From Cytidiella melzeri (taxonomy: Eukaryota; Basidiomycota; Agaricomycetes; Polyporales; Irpicaceae), in NCBI GenBank assembly GCA_022592445.1, contig JABYQR010000149.1:39426-103425 (forward strand): a stretch of 64,000 nt of DNA. Direction: 5' to 3'. Below the pieces are notes generated by a model. The model was not told where the DNA came from and did not search any database. It saw only the letters and a list, made by a program, of their open reading frames with translations. The translations under genes and the position numbers were made by a program. Positions 1 through 11,971 of this stretch are shown here, piece after piece. The stretch's first letter is position 1, and each line of letters starts with the position of its first letter.

Positions 1-100
1 GGATAAGCGCTGGATAAGCGCTTGACAAGTGCTTAAATATTCCCAATAATACCGTTGCCTGGTAAGGCAAGTCTTGTAGAAACATTGAAAATCTGTGACA
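1..100 (-). repeat. Partial LTR, cut by the window edge
   Basis: These 100 bases are the inverted counterpart of the first 100 bases of the solo LTR at 29827-30550, with one mismatch (a CpG/CpA difference). The LTR terminus TGTCACAG lies at 100 on the minus strand and the rest runs off the window. By comparison with the TATA-bearing copy at 29827-30550, the U3 side is the one seen here. Confidence 0.85.
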
Positions 101-103
101 TTA

Positions 104-115
104 CCCCCCCTTCTT
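104..115 (-). other. Polypurine tract next to the LTR
   Basis: On the minus strand AAGAAGGGGGGG lies four bases before the LTR start at 100, the position of a plus-strand primer site in LTR retrotransposons. It suggests that the DNA just right of it is the 3' end of an element's internal region and that the LTR at 1-100 is a 3' LTR. No matching 5' LTR is seen in the following kilobases, so the element would be truncated. Confidence 0.5.
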
Positions 116-301
116 GCTTTGAACTCCGTGCAAAGAGTTTTGAACGAACACCTTGGTCATTGAGTCCACTTTTTCACCATTGTCAAGAGGGTGCCTAAGC
201 AGTTCCGAGTGACTCTAGCGGCTTCTACCGACGTCCCTGACGGGGTTATCACCTCATTGGCTGATGGTAGTCTAGTCCGTACCCTCCTCGGTGACAGTGT
301 G

Positions 302-482
302 GAAGGGAGAGGGTAAGCACAAGAAACGCTGAGGGCGAGGACATGGAAGGGAGAGGGCGAGAGAAAAGGCAAAAGCGAGAGTGAGAGCAGTCAAGGGCAA
401 GGGCAACAACGAGGGAGAGGGCAAGAGCAATGAGGGAGAGGGAGAGGGTGAGGGAAACAACAAGGGTGAGGGTGAGGGCAAC
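302..482. repeat. Purine-rich GAGGG/AAGGGC low-complexity tract
   Basis: The plus strand is almost pure purine, built from irregular GAGAGGG, AAGGGC and GTGAGGG units. Long open frames over it (Ser/Pro/Leu-rich on the minus strand) follow from the composition and are not called as genes. Confidence 0.7.
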
Positions 483-3400
483 AACAACTCACTGTTGTAA
501 CCAATGATGACAGACACATCTGCAGTCGGATTGAGTGAGACAGCTTAAGTGTTGTGTAACTCTGCGGCCGCTCGTTCTTGCACCTTCCCACAGACATGTT
601 GTACGGAGAAAGGGAGATGAGAAAGATGACTAACATGACTTACCGTTCAAGTGGGTGCAACCGGGGCTCAGCTGCGTGGCTAGGTAAAGCGTGGCAAGGG
701 CTGAAGATGAGAAGGTGACATACCTGCAGTCTAAAACCTGCCCAATCCTATCCCAATCCTACCCCACAAGACCTCCTTTGTGTCTGGCCAGTGAACGAGT
801 GTTGTCAGACTGCTTGATGCAGTTTTTGACTACGCCACAGGCTGCGTTGGAGCAGACACAGCAAGAGGGGAAAAACAGGAAGTGGCAGGGGATTACCATA
901 TTGGGCACTAATATTGTTGTGGGCGATAATAGTAGTAATAATACTATCTTTTATTTGTAATATATAGCCTATTCGACGCTAACAGGAGGGTGCCGCGTGA
1001 CCGTGACGGTCCACGTTTGTGACAGAGACGGCAAGTCACAAGTCACCGGTCACCATTTGTCAATCAGACGAATGTGAATACGTGAACGCCCACTAGTATA
1101 CAGTACCACCACATTTCTGTTCATTAAGCATCTCCCTGGAACCTCATCTAAGCTGCGACGTGAAGAGAACCACTACTAAACCTTGAGCAGTGTACATGGT
1201 GATTGGCGAGAAGGCCTGAGCCGTTGTTTTTGGAGCTATCGCCCTGGTGGCTACAATTCAGGTGCAGCAAGTGTTGTGATTTCATGCGACACAGAGCTAA
1301 CCAAAAGCCTTCTCTTAAGATACGGGATGACACTCGCATGTCCTGCTAGTAAATCCCCGCCACCAAGGTAAACATCAAACGCAGGCTCCATCAGCCGTGG
1401 GCAGCGTTCCAGCCTCGTAGGTGCCATTGACCCTGAAATATTACTTCCCAAGTGCACGACCGTCTGGAGACAGTCAATTCAAATATTGGAGCTGTATCTG
1501 CCCGCTGACTGAGCGATCAGTGAAGCTGGACCGTGGCAGAATGAAGTTTACGACATCTTGTCATTTTCGTCCGCCATCACCTCGCGGTACGTCCACCTGA
1601 GGTCTAGCGGCGAAAGCTGTTCTTTGACACGGTCTATCTATTCTTTGAACAGCCGCTGGCTCTGAGCTCGTGCTGCGGCTGCGCTTTGACCAGGCGAACG
1701 AAAATATAGGGTGACCCACGTCTGATCGTGATGTCAAGTATTTGTTTCTGGCGCTCGCTAACAACACTGCGCCTGTGGCAAGGCAGATCCTTGCGGCAAT
1801 AAAAGGCAGCCGTGTGGTCCTCACTGGTGTGAAAACCCCCGTTCAAAGCACGAACTTCTACTGCTTCATGCTCAATGACTAGACCCAGTTTCCCACCATT
1901 CCCGCAACCAGGCCCAACGCCTCAGAGCCATGCATACTTTAGACCCACCACCCGTGAGCCTCAGAGCACTGTCGGCGCTCGTGTCCAGAATTGCGGAGGG
2001 CGTGTCACATTTCCGGTATGCACTTTCCGCATTATTTACAGCGTGAGGGCGTTGCTGACGGGTTTACGCTAGCTTTTCGTTCGTACCGCATCTCATCACC
2101 AATCGTCGGATCTAAATGCTGATCACGTACCATCATCCTCTAGCCGGATTGCGACGTCGAAGTGCGCCTCAATAACGTTTGGTATCTAGTCACTGTTATA
2201 TCCATCTTAAATGTGAGTACTCGAACATCTTCGTCAGTCCTCTTTGTCACATATATCGTGCGTCATAGCTATTCGATGCCACGTATCGGGTGGAATTCTA
2301 TCATGATAGCGAACTCTGCAGCAATGTCTTCCGACCATACGTGGACATCAGGCCTTTTAAGAGCGGTGGCCACGCCAATTTCCGCCGCTAGTGGGCATCG
2401 TTGCTGTTCAGCGGCTTTGACTGGTCCGTATTGATGACTAGACTGCTGTCAGAGAAAGCGCTAACGTCCGCTCTTGTTGGCATTGTGTAGGGTTCTTGAC
2501 AGCCGCATAGTAATCACCTTAACTCATGTTGATGAAGCTCCTACGCCACGGTAGGCTGTATTTGTATCTCAGCGCTGATCCACCAGAGCAATAGAAGAAG
2601 AATTGGCAAAGGTGGAGCACGTGAAATACATCGTGCTTCTTCGCGTAACGGTCCCTTCTCTAGATCTGCAATGCAATGGCATTTCGTTCTGTCTGTGCAT
2701 ATTCACATCGCAGATGGCAAGTATGCACGTTTCCACTATTCAGTCCGTCATGCAGCCGTTAACAAAGACGTCCTGAACAAGTAAGTAGTACGTTCCAATA
2801 TCAATAACGGAGCTTCGCAGGCTCGCACGGTGAGCTAGGGCCAGGAACACAGCATGACAAGATAAGGACACGATCGTTGTCTGCCTGGACCTAAGGTAGC
2901 CGATGGCAGAGCAAAGTTTCCCTAGGGAATAACGTTCAGCTGAGCGCGAACGCCTGGAGTTGTCAATGAAATGGGACTGTAGCCTGAGAGCGCGCACCCT
3001 TCGACTTCGAAGGACGTCGCGAGTAACGCGCATTAAAGGACAAGGGTCCCGCATGGCAACATAGCTTTGTTAAAGGTCGAGATCCGTAGTCGCAGAGTCC
3101 TATCAAAGATCCTTGCTTCTCGGCATTACTGGACAAGGGCCATATCGAGGCACAACGAGTGCAAAGGTTGACAGCGTCGTAGATACATCCTGCCCTTCGA
3201 GCTTGATACTGCAACCCTTGACATGGCGCATTTTGATGGCACAGCAGATGCGTGTACCACCCAAATATATTGCCATACTACTCTACTGATCTTAAGTCTA
3301 GCGTCAGGAGCACTAGAACGGGTCGACATCTAAGGATCAGACAGCACAAGGTTGCACTAACAAAGTTCACTGCGAACATACAAGTTTCCTTGCAAGTACC

Positions 3401-3584
3401 AGGATGGATCACAAGGGAAGGAGGGCTGCAGTGTATTTGGGAGTGTGTCGACACACGTGTACGGTGGAAATACATTGAGGCGACCGAAGTGCATTGTGTT
3501 ACGGTTCCATCCCGCCCACTATTGGTGCAAGATAACTGTTGGTATTGTACATTGCATTATGCCTATCGCAGATGTTAACGTTAA
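483..3584. other. Region without a recognisable gene
   Basis: Only short open frames occur (up to about 108 codons), overlapping in several frames and without a recognisable domain. Short stretches with gene-like composition occur at about 1250-1460 and 1560-1850 on the minus strand and could be remnants of a decayed gene. No tRNA-like fold or mobile-element end was noticed. Confidence 0.5.
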
Positions 3585-6498
3585 TCAAATGTGACAGAAC
3601 TGGCGCGGACGTACGAGGTAATTGTATGACTTCCTATCCTCACAGCGCTCCAGATAATCCCGCTAAACCAGATTTTGAGGTTGCGAGACACAAAGACGTA
3701 CAAGATACGTACCTCGATCAGACCCTCAATCCGCTTCTTGATAGTGTTGGGCTGTGGATGGAAGCGCGCTGATAGCTGGCGAGTAACTTCGTTGACGAGA
3801 TCATTGTGTGTCATATGTTTGCGATCTTTCATGATCCTGACAATGCAGGCCTGGGAGCATGCCAGCGTGAGACGCGGTCATAAAGGAATAATTGGACACG
3901 AACTTCTGTTTGGAGCTTCCGCTCTTCGTCGACACGGTCTTGAGTTTCTTTTCTTTCATCGACGCTCTCGACCCGCGATGCGATCGTACTGATCTTGATC
4001 TTTTGAAGCGGCGAAGTGAAGTCGGCGTTGAAAGAGAAGGTGTCAGAGGGGTTGACATCGCGTCCAGCGGGATGCTTCCTCAAGATCTTGAATTTTGCGC
4101 ATGCCAGTGACTGCAAATTTCGCTGAAGCTCGGACTCTTGGATTCTCGTTTCGCTCTTAATGTGCTAACTCACATAGCTTTGTTAGTCCTGTTGAAAGAT
4201 GAAGACATTACACGCGGACCTCATAAGAAAGTGTTTCCCCGACTGGGACATTCTCGAACAGTAGCAGAATGACAAGGGCAAATGTCGAGACGTTGAGCTC
4301 ATGTGTCCGAGCTTTGAAGGTGGCCCGAACATCGGCATTACCCAGCGACGGCTGCCACGTCAATTTGCGCCCAGAGTGCCTTGAGAAGTAGAACTTTTCG
4401 AACAACTTGCAAGCCTCGTCCAAAACACCGGGGAAGACGCAAGGTGGGGAGGAATATGACATTGGCCAGAATGTTGAAGTCATGACCGTGACCGACATCT
4501 CAACATCTGACTGGGTCTATCAGAGCGGTCAGGCTCAACGTAGCATCGCGATAGGTCAAGGCGCGTACCTCGTGCTTCGAGATATACTCGCAATAAGCCT
4601 GCATTGTGTCCGCCGATAGACGCATGTCATGGAACATGCCTTCCAGCTTCTGCGTAAATTGAAATCCACACTCTACTTTGAGCTTTGCTAGCATACCACG
4701 CTCTGCATCGTCGGACACAGAACGACCCTGCAGAAGACGCTTCGCAAGATGAGTCTTGTAATAACGCTCAAATACGTCCTTGTCGGTAATGTAACGGAAG
4801 ACAGTGATAGTCTTGTCCAGTATGGCATCAACCTCCGCTTCCGTTTTCTAGCAGTCGTGGGTATGAAAGGACGTCACTTAAGACGAGCAAGTAGCGGACT
4901 CACGCCTTTCAACCCTTTCTTCAGATTGTCGTCTATGAACAATGAGATAAATTCAGGCGACTTTGCATGCACATTGATGAAAGTCTCAAAAGCCTGTCGA
5001 ACTTAACATCAATTTTCGGTCGCCTGAGCAGAAACACCAACCGTACCTCGTTGATTCCGCTTTCAATCTCCCTATCACTATGGCAGGTTTTCGTCCAGAC
5101 CGTGTCGAATTTGTCTTTCAGACTAAGCACATCCACCACCCACTTCAAAGCCAGCTGTAACGTCTGCGCAGCGGCGTTAGGTTTAGCCTTGGCTTTGCAT
5201 TTGCCCTTGGGATCGTCGGCTTCCTCCAGAGTATCGGCGAGACCGTCAAGATTTTCGCTGGCCGCATTCAACTCCTTCCCTCTTCGTATGAGAGAGTTCT
5301 TGAGGGCCTTTCTGAGGATAGGTAGGCCTGTAGGTACCATTACGAAAAGCCGATATATCCTTAAAAGGTCTTCGTATTTGTCGCCGTCTATCATAGCATC
5401 CAGCCCTGAGTTGGGTAGGTCGATAATTGTGGACAGGTGGGACGTTAACATATTTCGCTCAAGAATCTGGCGTAAGGGCTGCGACGTATGGGACGATAGG
5501 TAATGATGGGTCCGAGCCTGCTCTGCGTCCAGACGAGACTCTACCTATAGAAGTTGAGTGGGGGAGAGTGATATATTCGGGAGTCACACACTCGTCTGAG
5601 GTACTCCGGTGCATCACAGCTCTGTAGCAACGTCTCTCCTTCGGATTGGTAGAATATCTCGCTTTCGCGGAGAATGGCAGGCTCCAGGTCGCGCTTGTAG
5701 ATGGTGGGACCACCTGGCTCACTCAGCTGCAGCAGGACGTTCACACAGCCCAGCACTGCGGAGCGGTTAATCACGTAGCCATCGCGCTCAGTGTGTATTT
5801 GGAGCAGTATGGCATCAATGAGATGCTGCTGTATAGGCGGACGTATGATGTGCTTGATGAATAGCAACAGACCGGCATCCCATATCTCAGGAACATTGGC
5901 TCCCTTGGTATATACACGGTCCTGATGAGGGAGAGCAGGTCAGCGAACAGCAGAGGACCGCACGTCGATAGATTGACCATATACTTCAAGACATCCCTCA
6001 GACGCGACAGGCTTGAAGTATGATCATCCCACACTTTCTTCACAGCCTTCAACAGCATCTCGGCTTCCTGGCTCTTTTGGACTGTGTCCTCTCCAGTGGC
6101 GTTAGGGAAACAGGGCATAATATCCTGCTTGGCGAGTTTGTCCAGATTCTCCGCAATCAGTTGGAGCGTTCCCTTGTAGAGTGTTTCCCCGTGCTTATAT
6201 AGCACCATGTTGTAGGCATACCTGTGATTTTCTTCGTAGGACAGATTGTACGCGCGGTGATTCTGGATCTCGAGCATATTGTGTCTGAGCTTGGCCCAAG
6301 TGTCGTCGATAGAAATATTGGGGCCATGCTGAGCTAGGATTCAGCTGCCTTAACCCTCATGTTCCGCTGCACAGAGAGAAGTACCTTCTTGGGTGGTTTC
6401 TATGATGAGAGAGTCAACACCTCGATCCCGTCCTTTCCAGGCTCCAGTCAAAAGCTCACTATTTTCGTCTTCCCTCGCCGGGCTTCAGGAGTATTCAT
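3585..6498 (-). CDS. CUL3: Cullin-3, scaffold of a BTB-type ubiquitin ligase
   Basis: Cullin-3 holds a BTB-domain substrate adaptor at its N-terminus and the RING protein Rbx1 at its C-terminus. In order on the minus strand, the exons give the cullin N-terminal repeats ([20 protein letters not shown] near 6230), the middle repeats (KHIIRPP near 5850, [11 protein letters not shown] near 5780), the cullin homology domain ([20 protein letters not shown] near 4680, [19 protein letters not shown] near 4350, [15 protein letters not shown] near 4260) and the winged-helix end ([15 protein letters not shown] near 3790, [15 protein letters not shown]). The neddylation-site motif IVRIMKDRK is intact at about 3840. 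The first exons are 6460-6498, a 15-nt exon 6385-6399, then 6328 downward; all junctions keep frame. The [13 protein letters not shown] stretch is closer to CUL3 than to CUL4 as remembered. The C-terminus runs about ten residues past the usual end and closes with TGA. An in-frame ATG at 6513 is an alternative start. Confidence 0.93.
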
Positions 6499-6943
6499 CA
6501 GCCATCGTAACATTCGGGCAAAGACATTGCAACATACGCGTTGCCATAATTCACCGACGGTATGCTAGCTTTGTCTTAGGAGTAGAGACGAGTGGTAGTA
6601 GTACATGTTCAGGCGCGGTTTCGTCAGTCGCGTCTACAGTCATAGACGCCCGTATCATGATCAATTAATTACAATTTCCACGAGCACTTGCCAACAACTG
6701 TAACATAGAAATTTGGAACTTGTCAACGACTGCGACCTCGACCACGACCTCGCAGGACGTCCGCCACGGCTGACTTTGAGCTTTAAGAAAGGAAAAACAA
6801 CACTCAAGTCAAGCAAATGAGTCAGCCTTCGAACCAGCCTCGTGTTCTGTACACGGACCGCCGCTTGGATTTCTTGCGATGTGCCAGTCACGCATGTTGT
6901 TAATACCGTACGCTTCTTGTATCCCGCATCCCATGTCCCTACC
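6499..6943. promoter_or_regulatory. Divergent intergenic region, CUL3 / GH5 glucanase
   Basis: About 445 bp separate the two divergent start codons and should hold both promoters. No clear TATA box or known operator could be picked out by eye. Confidence 0.4.
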
Positions 6944-8795
6944 ATGCTGCTAATACTACTCTCTCTCTGTCTGGTGCTGTTTCGGGTCGTAGCTCAACAA
7001 TGCAGGCTGATCATGCCTGGGAACCTTGGCGCAACACCGGCGTTCCCCTCTTCACAAATCCCGACTCGAACAGCGGACACTTCAGGCAGTCCGTCGACAA
7101 CTCAGAGTAGTACTACTGCTAGTAGCTCGCCAACGCTTGCACCCTTCAACTATGGCACAGATATTATTCGAGGTGTGAACTTGTGAGTCCAGTCGTATGG
7201 TCACGGGAACTATCAGTTGAACATTAACTCGGGCAGAGGGGGTTGGTTTGTTCTCGAAGTGAGCTATTTGTCTCATTTTCGTACATTGCAGGTCGTGCTG
7301 ACAGCCATGAAGCCCTGGATAACGCCAAGCGTGTTCGAGAACTTCAACAACTCCGATATCGTTGACGAATTCACTATGGGCCAGATGCTCAATAACGTCA
7401 CTGCCTTGGGTATTCTACAGAACCACTGGGAGACATGGATCACAGAAGATGATTTTAAGGCTATCCATGCTGCAGGACTCAACCATGTTCGGTAAGAAGC
7501 CTAAACCAAAGGTATCACAACTCGCTGTGCTACAACTTGAACGGTCTCTTTCAGCATGCAAATTGGTTACTGGTCGGTCCCTCTCACCTCAGCCGACACA
7601 AACTTTACTCTATCGGTCAACCCCTACATTCCTGGCGCATGGCCATATCTCCTCCAAGCTCTGAACTGGGCGAAACAAAACGGTCTACATGTCATATTGG
7701 ACCTGCACGGTGCTCCCGGTTCTCAGAATGGCTACGACAACTCTGGACACAGGACGAATGACGTTGCATGGGCCAGTGATGACGACAGTGTCTCGCGGAC
7801 GTTGGACGTCATCAAAGTCATTGCTGCACAAGTCGGTGGCATGATTGATGTCTTGGAGTTACTGAACGAACCTGCCGGTTTCGTATCTGCCATTGCGGAT
7901 GCTCTGCCTGGTTATTGGAAAGACGGATACCAGGTTGTTCGGGATGCTGCTGGAGGTGGAATCAAGGTCATGATCATGGATGCTTTCCTTGGAGTAGAAG
8001 TACGACATGCCATCTCGCGACGCCGTCGCGAACGATACTGACCAGGAAAGCTTAGAGCTGGCAGGATTTCTTAACCTACCCTTCTGCGCAAGGTGTCTTG
8101 ATGGATACAGTGTGTATCTTGAACAATGGCTAACACGGGATACTGACTGTCTGTCTTGTTTACAGCACGAGTATCAAATATTCAATTACCCACAATTGCA
8201 ACTTTCCTTCCCTGAACATATCGATGTAGGCTGCCACTTTCCTTGAACGGCATCTGGCTGACATCTAATCTAGTATTCCTGCCAAGTGCTGACAAACCTC
8301 TCGTCCTACGCAAGCTCCAACATCTACACTATCATTGGCGAATGGACAACGGCTCCCACTGACTGTGCAATGTGGCTGAACGGTCGGGGCGTTGGTGCAC
8401 GATGGGACGGCACCTGGCAAACAGGACAGCCCACGTTTGGCAGCTGTGATGGCATGACTGGCAATATGAGCACGTTCAGCGATGACTACAAGACTTTCCT
8501 CCGACAGTGCGTTGCTGATCGCTCAACTGTTACTGGGGTGTAACGCCGATGATCGCCCGCTTACAGGTATTACGAAGCTCAGGTTGCCATAGGCGAAGCC
8601 ATACAAGGTTGGGTGTATTGGACATGGAAGGTTGAAACCGTCTCGTTTTCCTTTATTTGTACGGCGGCTGACCCGGGCATACTCTTGCAGGTAGAGAACG
8701 CTGATGACTGGAGCTATCAGCGTGGGCTCGAAGGCGGTTGGATACCACAAAACCCATTGGACAGAATGTATCCAGATATATGCGCCAACAACTGA
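6944..8795 (+). CDS. Secreted GH5 exo-beta-1,3-glucanase
   Basis: Glucan 1,3-beta-glucosidases of this type release glucose from wall beta-1,3-glucan. Nine exons stay in frame: 6944-7182, 7237-7258, 7313-7491, 7555-7999, 8056-8109, 8166-8225, 8274-8506, 8567-8630 and 8691-8795, giving 466 residues. The protein has a signal peptide (MLLILLSLCLVLFRVVAQ), a Ser/Thr-rich linker of about 40 residues, then the GH5 subfamily 9 hallmark RGVNLGGWFVLEPWITPS, which spans three exons. The acid/base glutamate is in LELLNEP (near 7860) and the nucleophile in IGEWT (near 8340). LHVILDLHGAPGSQNG is the conserved strand with its histidine. The start is the ATG directly before the signal peptide. The 22-bp second exon explains why the gene looks broken in simple ORF scans. 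The closest known relatives are fungal EXG1-type enzymes; the exact substrate is inferred. Confidence 0.92.
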
Positions 8796-9103
8796 AGAAA
8801 TCAACGGACTCCCACTTCGACTATCAAATACTTCCGTTCATACTGTAGCTTATTGATTCCTAGAACATGTACAATGCATAGACTCCTGTAAATTACATAT
8901 TTACATGGCGTGGTGATCAACGACCATCGAAAACAGCTAGGCAAATGAGTGAGGGTGGATTATGGGACCTAACGAAATGCAGAAATGTCAAGCAACGAAA
9001 AAAGGAACCTGTGCCCCCACATGGCGGCCAGCATACCGAGCGGCACCAGCACACACGACGAGGGGAGTAATACAACGCGATCATGGAACCTGATAAAAAC
9101 TGT
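8796..9103. other. Convergent 3' intergenic region
   Basis: About 310 bp lie between the stop codons of the convergent glucanase and membrane-protein genes. Nothing beyond presumed 3' untranslated sequence is visible. Confidence 0.4.
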
Positions 9104-11492
9104 TCAAAACTTCGCTGCTGCTGCACGAGCGACCTTCCTCTCCGACCGACGCTGCTTCCTCGTCTTCACATGCGCAGACGTCTTTCTCGCCTTCCTCTTT
9201 GACACCTTCCTCTTTGACACCTTCCTCTTTGACACCTTGTGCCTAGCCTCCAGATGCTCAACCACCTGCTCAGTGATAGCCTTAGCATTTACCTTCGCCA
9301 AGTCGGTATGAGTCTTGATTGTCTCCTTCACAGATGAGATCCACCGCTCGCCAACCTCGCGTATCTGCTTAGCTCTGTGCTTGGCTCGCTCGTTGCGCTT
9401 CTCAAACTTCTCTTGGATGGTAGACACCGCTCCCTTCGACTGCTCCCACAAAACTGACGTCTGGCGACTGATAGCGGATGAGAGTTGGTCGATAGCATCC
9501 AATATCTCCTGCAAATCGTGCTGGACAGCCTTCCCGAGAGGAGCGTACGCCAGGGATTCAGAAAGTGAGGTAGCGATGCGAGTGCTGAGTGCATGGAACG
9601 ATGTATCGATCGAGGAAGCCCTTTCCTTTCCTTTGCTTTTGTGTTGGTGAGGCGGCGGAGGGGAGAGGACGGAAATGGAAGTGATGGTGTCCACCTGCTT
9701 GGTGAGGCCGGAAGACGTAGGACGGAGCATGATATCGGTAGTCTCTGTTTTGCCTGCCCAGGTGAGCAGACCACAGCCGCAACCACACTCTTCCGGAGCG
9801 GAAGCCGTGGCGCGAGGTGTCGAAGCCGACGAAGAGGATGAAGCTGGCTGTGCTGTGGACGTCGCCGAAATAGATGATGCAGGAGTAGAGTTATGTACCG
9901 GAATAGCACTATTCTTGGAAGACGGGGAGGATAGTGCGAAGCTGGACACGCCAACGGATGTCAAAGCAGTAGACTGTGACTTGTTTGCTATTGCAAGCGA
10001 AGGACGCAGGAGTCCCGTGAGAGGCGTAGCAAGTGTTCGATTCGTCATGGCGTCTATAACGGGGGCATTGAACGAGCCGTGGACGATATAACCCAATACT
10101 ATCGATAGGATCGCAAATCTATGTCAAGATCAGTGTTAGCACGTATTCGAAGCACAGCGGTCCACTGTGCCATACGTACATGGTGAGAGCGTTCGCAGAC
10201 ACCTTCGGCATTGTGTTCTTGCCCGAAGCGGGGAGCAAAGGGCGGAAAGCTTGAGTGACTTGTTGTGGCGTTGCCCTCTCCAACGCATCCTGTTCAACCA
10301 CAGGAGATGCGTGGTTGCTAAAAGTGGTTAGTCGGGCTGAAGGAACTGCTTGGGCCTCCCACTGCTGTTCTGCTTCAAGCAGATAGTCGGTAGAACCAAG
10401 TACGTCGACCATGGACAGAGAGCTCGACATCATCACAGGAAGATAGATTGTATGCTCCTGAAGACATATGTCTGAGAAGGATGGAAGGAAAACGAGCGCA
10501 ATTGAAGGAGCATCGAGCTCGAAATGCAAACAAGACTGATAATCAATGAAGTTGAATGTCAATATATCATCGGAGAAACCTACGTTATTGCGAGCTGTCT
10601 TATCAACAACAGAAATGACTTTCTTCGTAGTCTTTGCGCCTGATGTAAAGCACTCATACTCGTGCATGACAATGTTCGAAGCGTGGATAGACTTCTGCCC
10701 GCGAATCAAATGGCCGCTGACTGCCCACTTGTCAAGTAGCATCTCAACAAATGAAAATTTGGCCACTGGAGATGAGCCGTATAGGACGACGTGAAAGTCG
10801 ATCTTTGAGGGTCGAGGAAGACTGCGAGCGATTTCACCGCTGTGCGCTTCATCTACTGGAACATCGAATGTCGAAAGATGATCCGGTTCCGCAGTAGAGT
10901 CAGCGGGAGGAAGGATAGTCTCTACGGCAGCGTCTGCGGAGGCCACGTCAGCGTCAAAGGGCAATAATTCCTCGAAAGAAGTATTGAGGGATTGAAGCGT
11001 AGATGTGGTAGGGTCTGGGAACGACAATTTCAAGGAGCGAGTCGAGTGCACGATCGATGCCTGGATGGAATTCGAAAGTGAGTTTGTGCGAGGAGAGCTG
11101 AGCGTGCTCATCATGCTTTGGTCGAGTGCAGCCATGACTTGTTCGTCCTCAGGATCCACCTTCTGCACCGTGGCCGAAGACGCGTCGTGAGAGTGGCCGC
11201 TGACCTCCGCCCCTACATGAGCGAACATGTCGGCAAGGGCGCAATCATCGTGGGGTGTCTCGTCGGAACTGTCCTCAAGAAGACCTTCCCAACCTTCAAC
11301 GACTCCGGCGCGCGAACTTGCAACGCTGCTGAACGACCTGCGAGAGACTGGTCTACTGAATGCATCGTCGTGATCGCTATCGAAACCAATGACGGAATCA
11401 TCGTCTCCTCTGCTGGATATGTCAAGCCAGTCCGAGTCTGACAGACTCTCTAGCTCTGAGAGGCTGGAGTAATTGTAGTCTGGGGTGTCCAT
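9104..11492 (-). CDS. Uncharacterised single-pass membrane protein with basic C-terminus
   Basis: I do not recognise a named family. Two exons (10180-11492 and 9104-10118, intron 10119-10179) encode about 775 residues. The first ~220 residues are acidic and Ser-rich (SSLSELESLSDSDWLD). A more ordered region follows (KIDFHVVLYGSSPVAKFSF, then hydrophobic strands such as APSIALVFLPSF) that could be a small folded domain, conceivably Rossmann-like. The intron falls inside the only clear membrane segment (SANALTMIFAILSIVLGYIV). After it come Ser/Ala-rich linkers and a Lys/Arg-rich end with three tandem VSKRK units (about 9180-9230) followed by KTRKQRRSERKVARAA. The layout suggests an integral membrane protein with an acidic N-terminal and a strongly basic C-terminal side. 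Topology and role are unknown. Confidence 0.72.
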
Positions 11493-11971
11493 ATCGATGA
11501 ACGAGGATGAGTGGCCTTCACGCAGGAGTCAGCTATATAAAGGGGCTCGCGTCGAGCGGCATGAGGCGGTCCGGGTAATCCTGGGTAATCGGAGCCGGTT
11601 GCGATAAACGCAAAGTATAATGCTTTTTCTGCTACTGTCACTACCGTCGTTGACCTCGTCCACTCACATCCTCTACAAAAAGCCTCTTTCAATGCAAAAA
11701 AACCTGTATGGATATCAGTGAGTCGAATATCTGCCGTTGCACCATGAAGTGCGCTTTCTCATGCGCATATAGTCTACTCAATTGCACCCGTCTTTCTCTC
11801 GGCCGAGACTCGAGATTAAGGATGATTGTAGCTCAATCACACGTTGTTGTCGCGGAAGTATTAGCTATCGAGAACCTAGTGTAACATCTACCCTCACAAC
11901 GCACCAGCAGCTGCGGACGACCACCAGCGACACGAGCCCTCATTTTGCAAACTTCATTGTGGAAGGCCCTT
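11493..11971. promoter_or_regulatory. Divergent intergenic region, membrane protein / F-box gene
   Basis: About 480 bp lie between two divergent start codons. A TATA-like tatataaag at 11532-11540 lies only some 40 bp before the minus-strand start, in the position of a leader element for that gene. Confidence 0.35.

Noticed and set aside
157..636. Several Ser/Pro/Leu-rich minus-strand open frames
   Set aside because: They arise from the purine-rich low-complexity tract on the plus strand and overlap in different frames without domain content.
3585..6498. Cullin gene as CUL4
   Set aside because: The LQSLAC-like start of the C-terminal block is shared, but the ERKET...DEERK and [11 protein letters not shown] segments and the RDYLE...RKSYNYL end fit CUL3 better.
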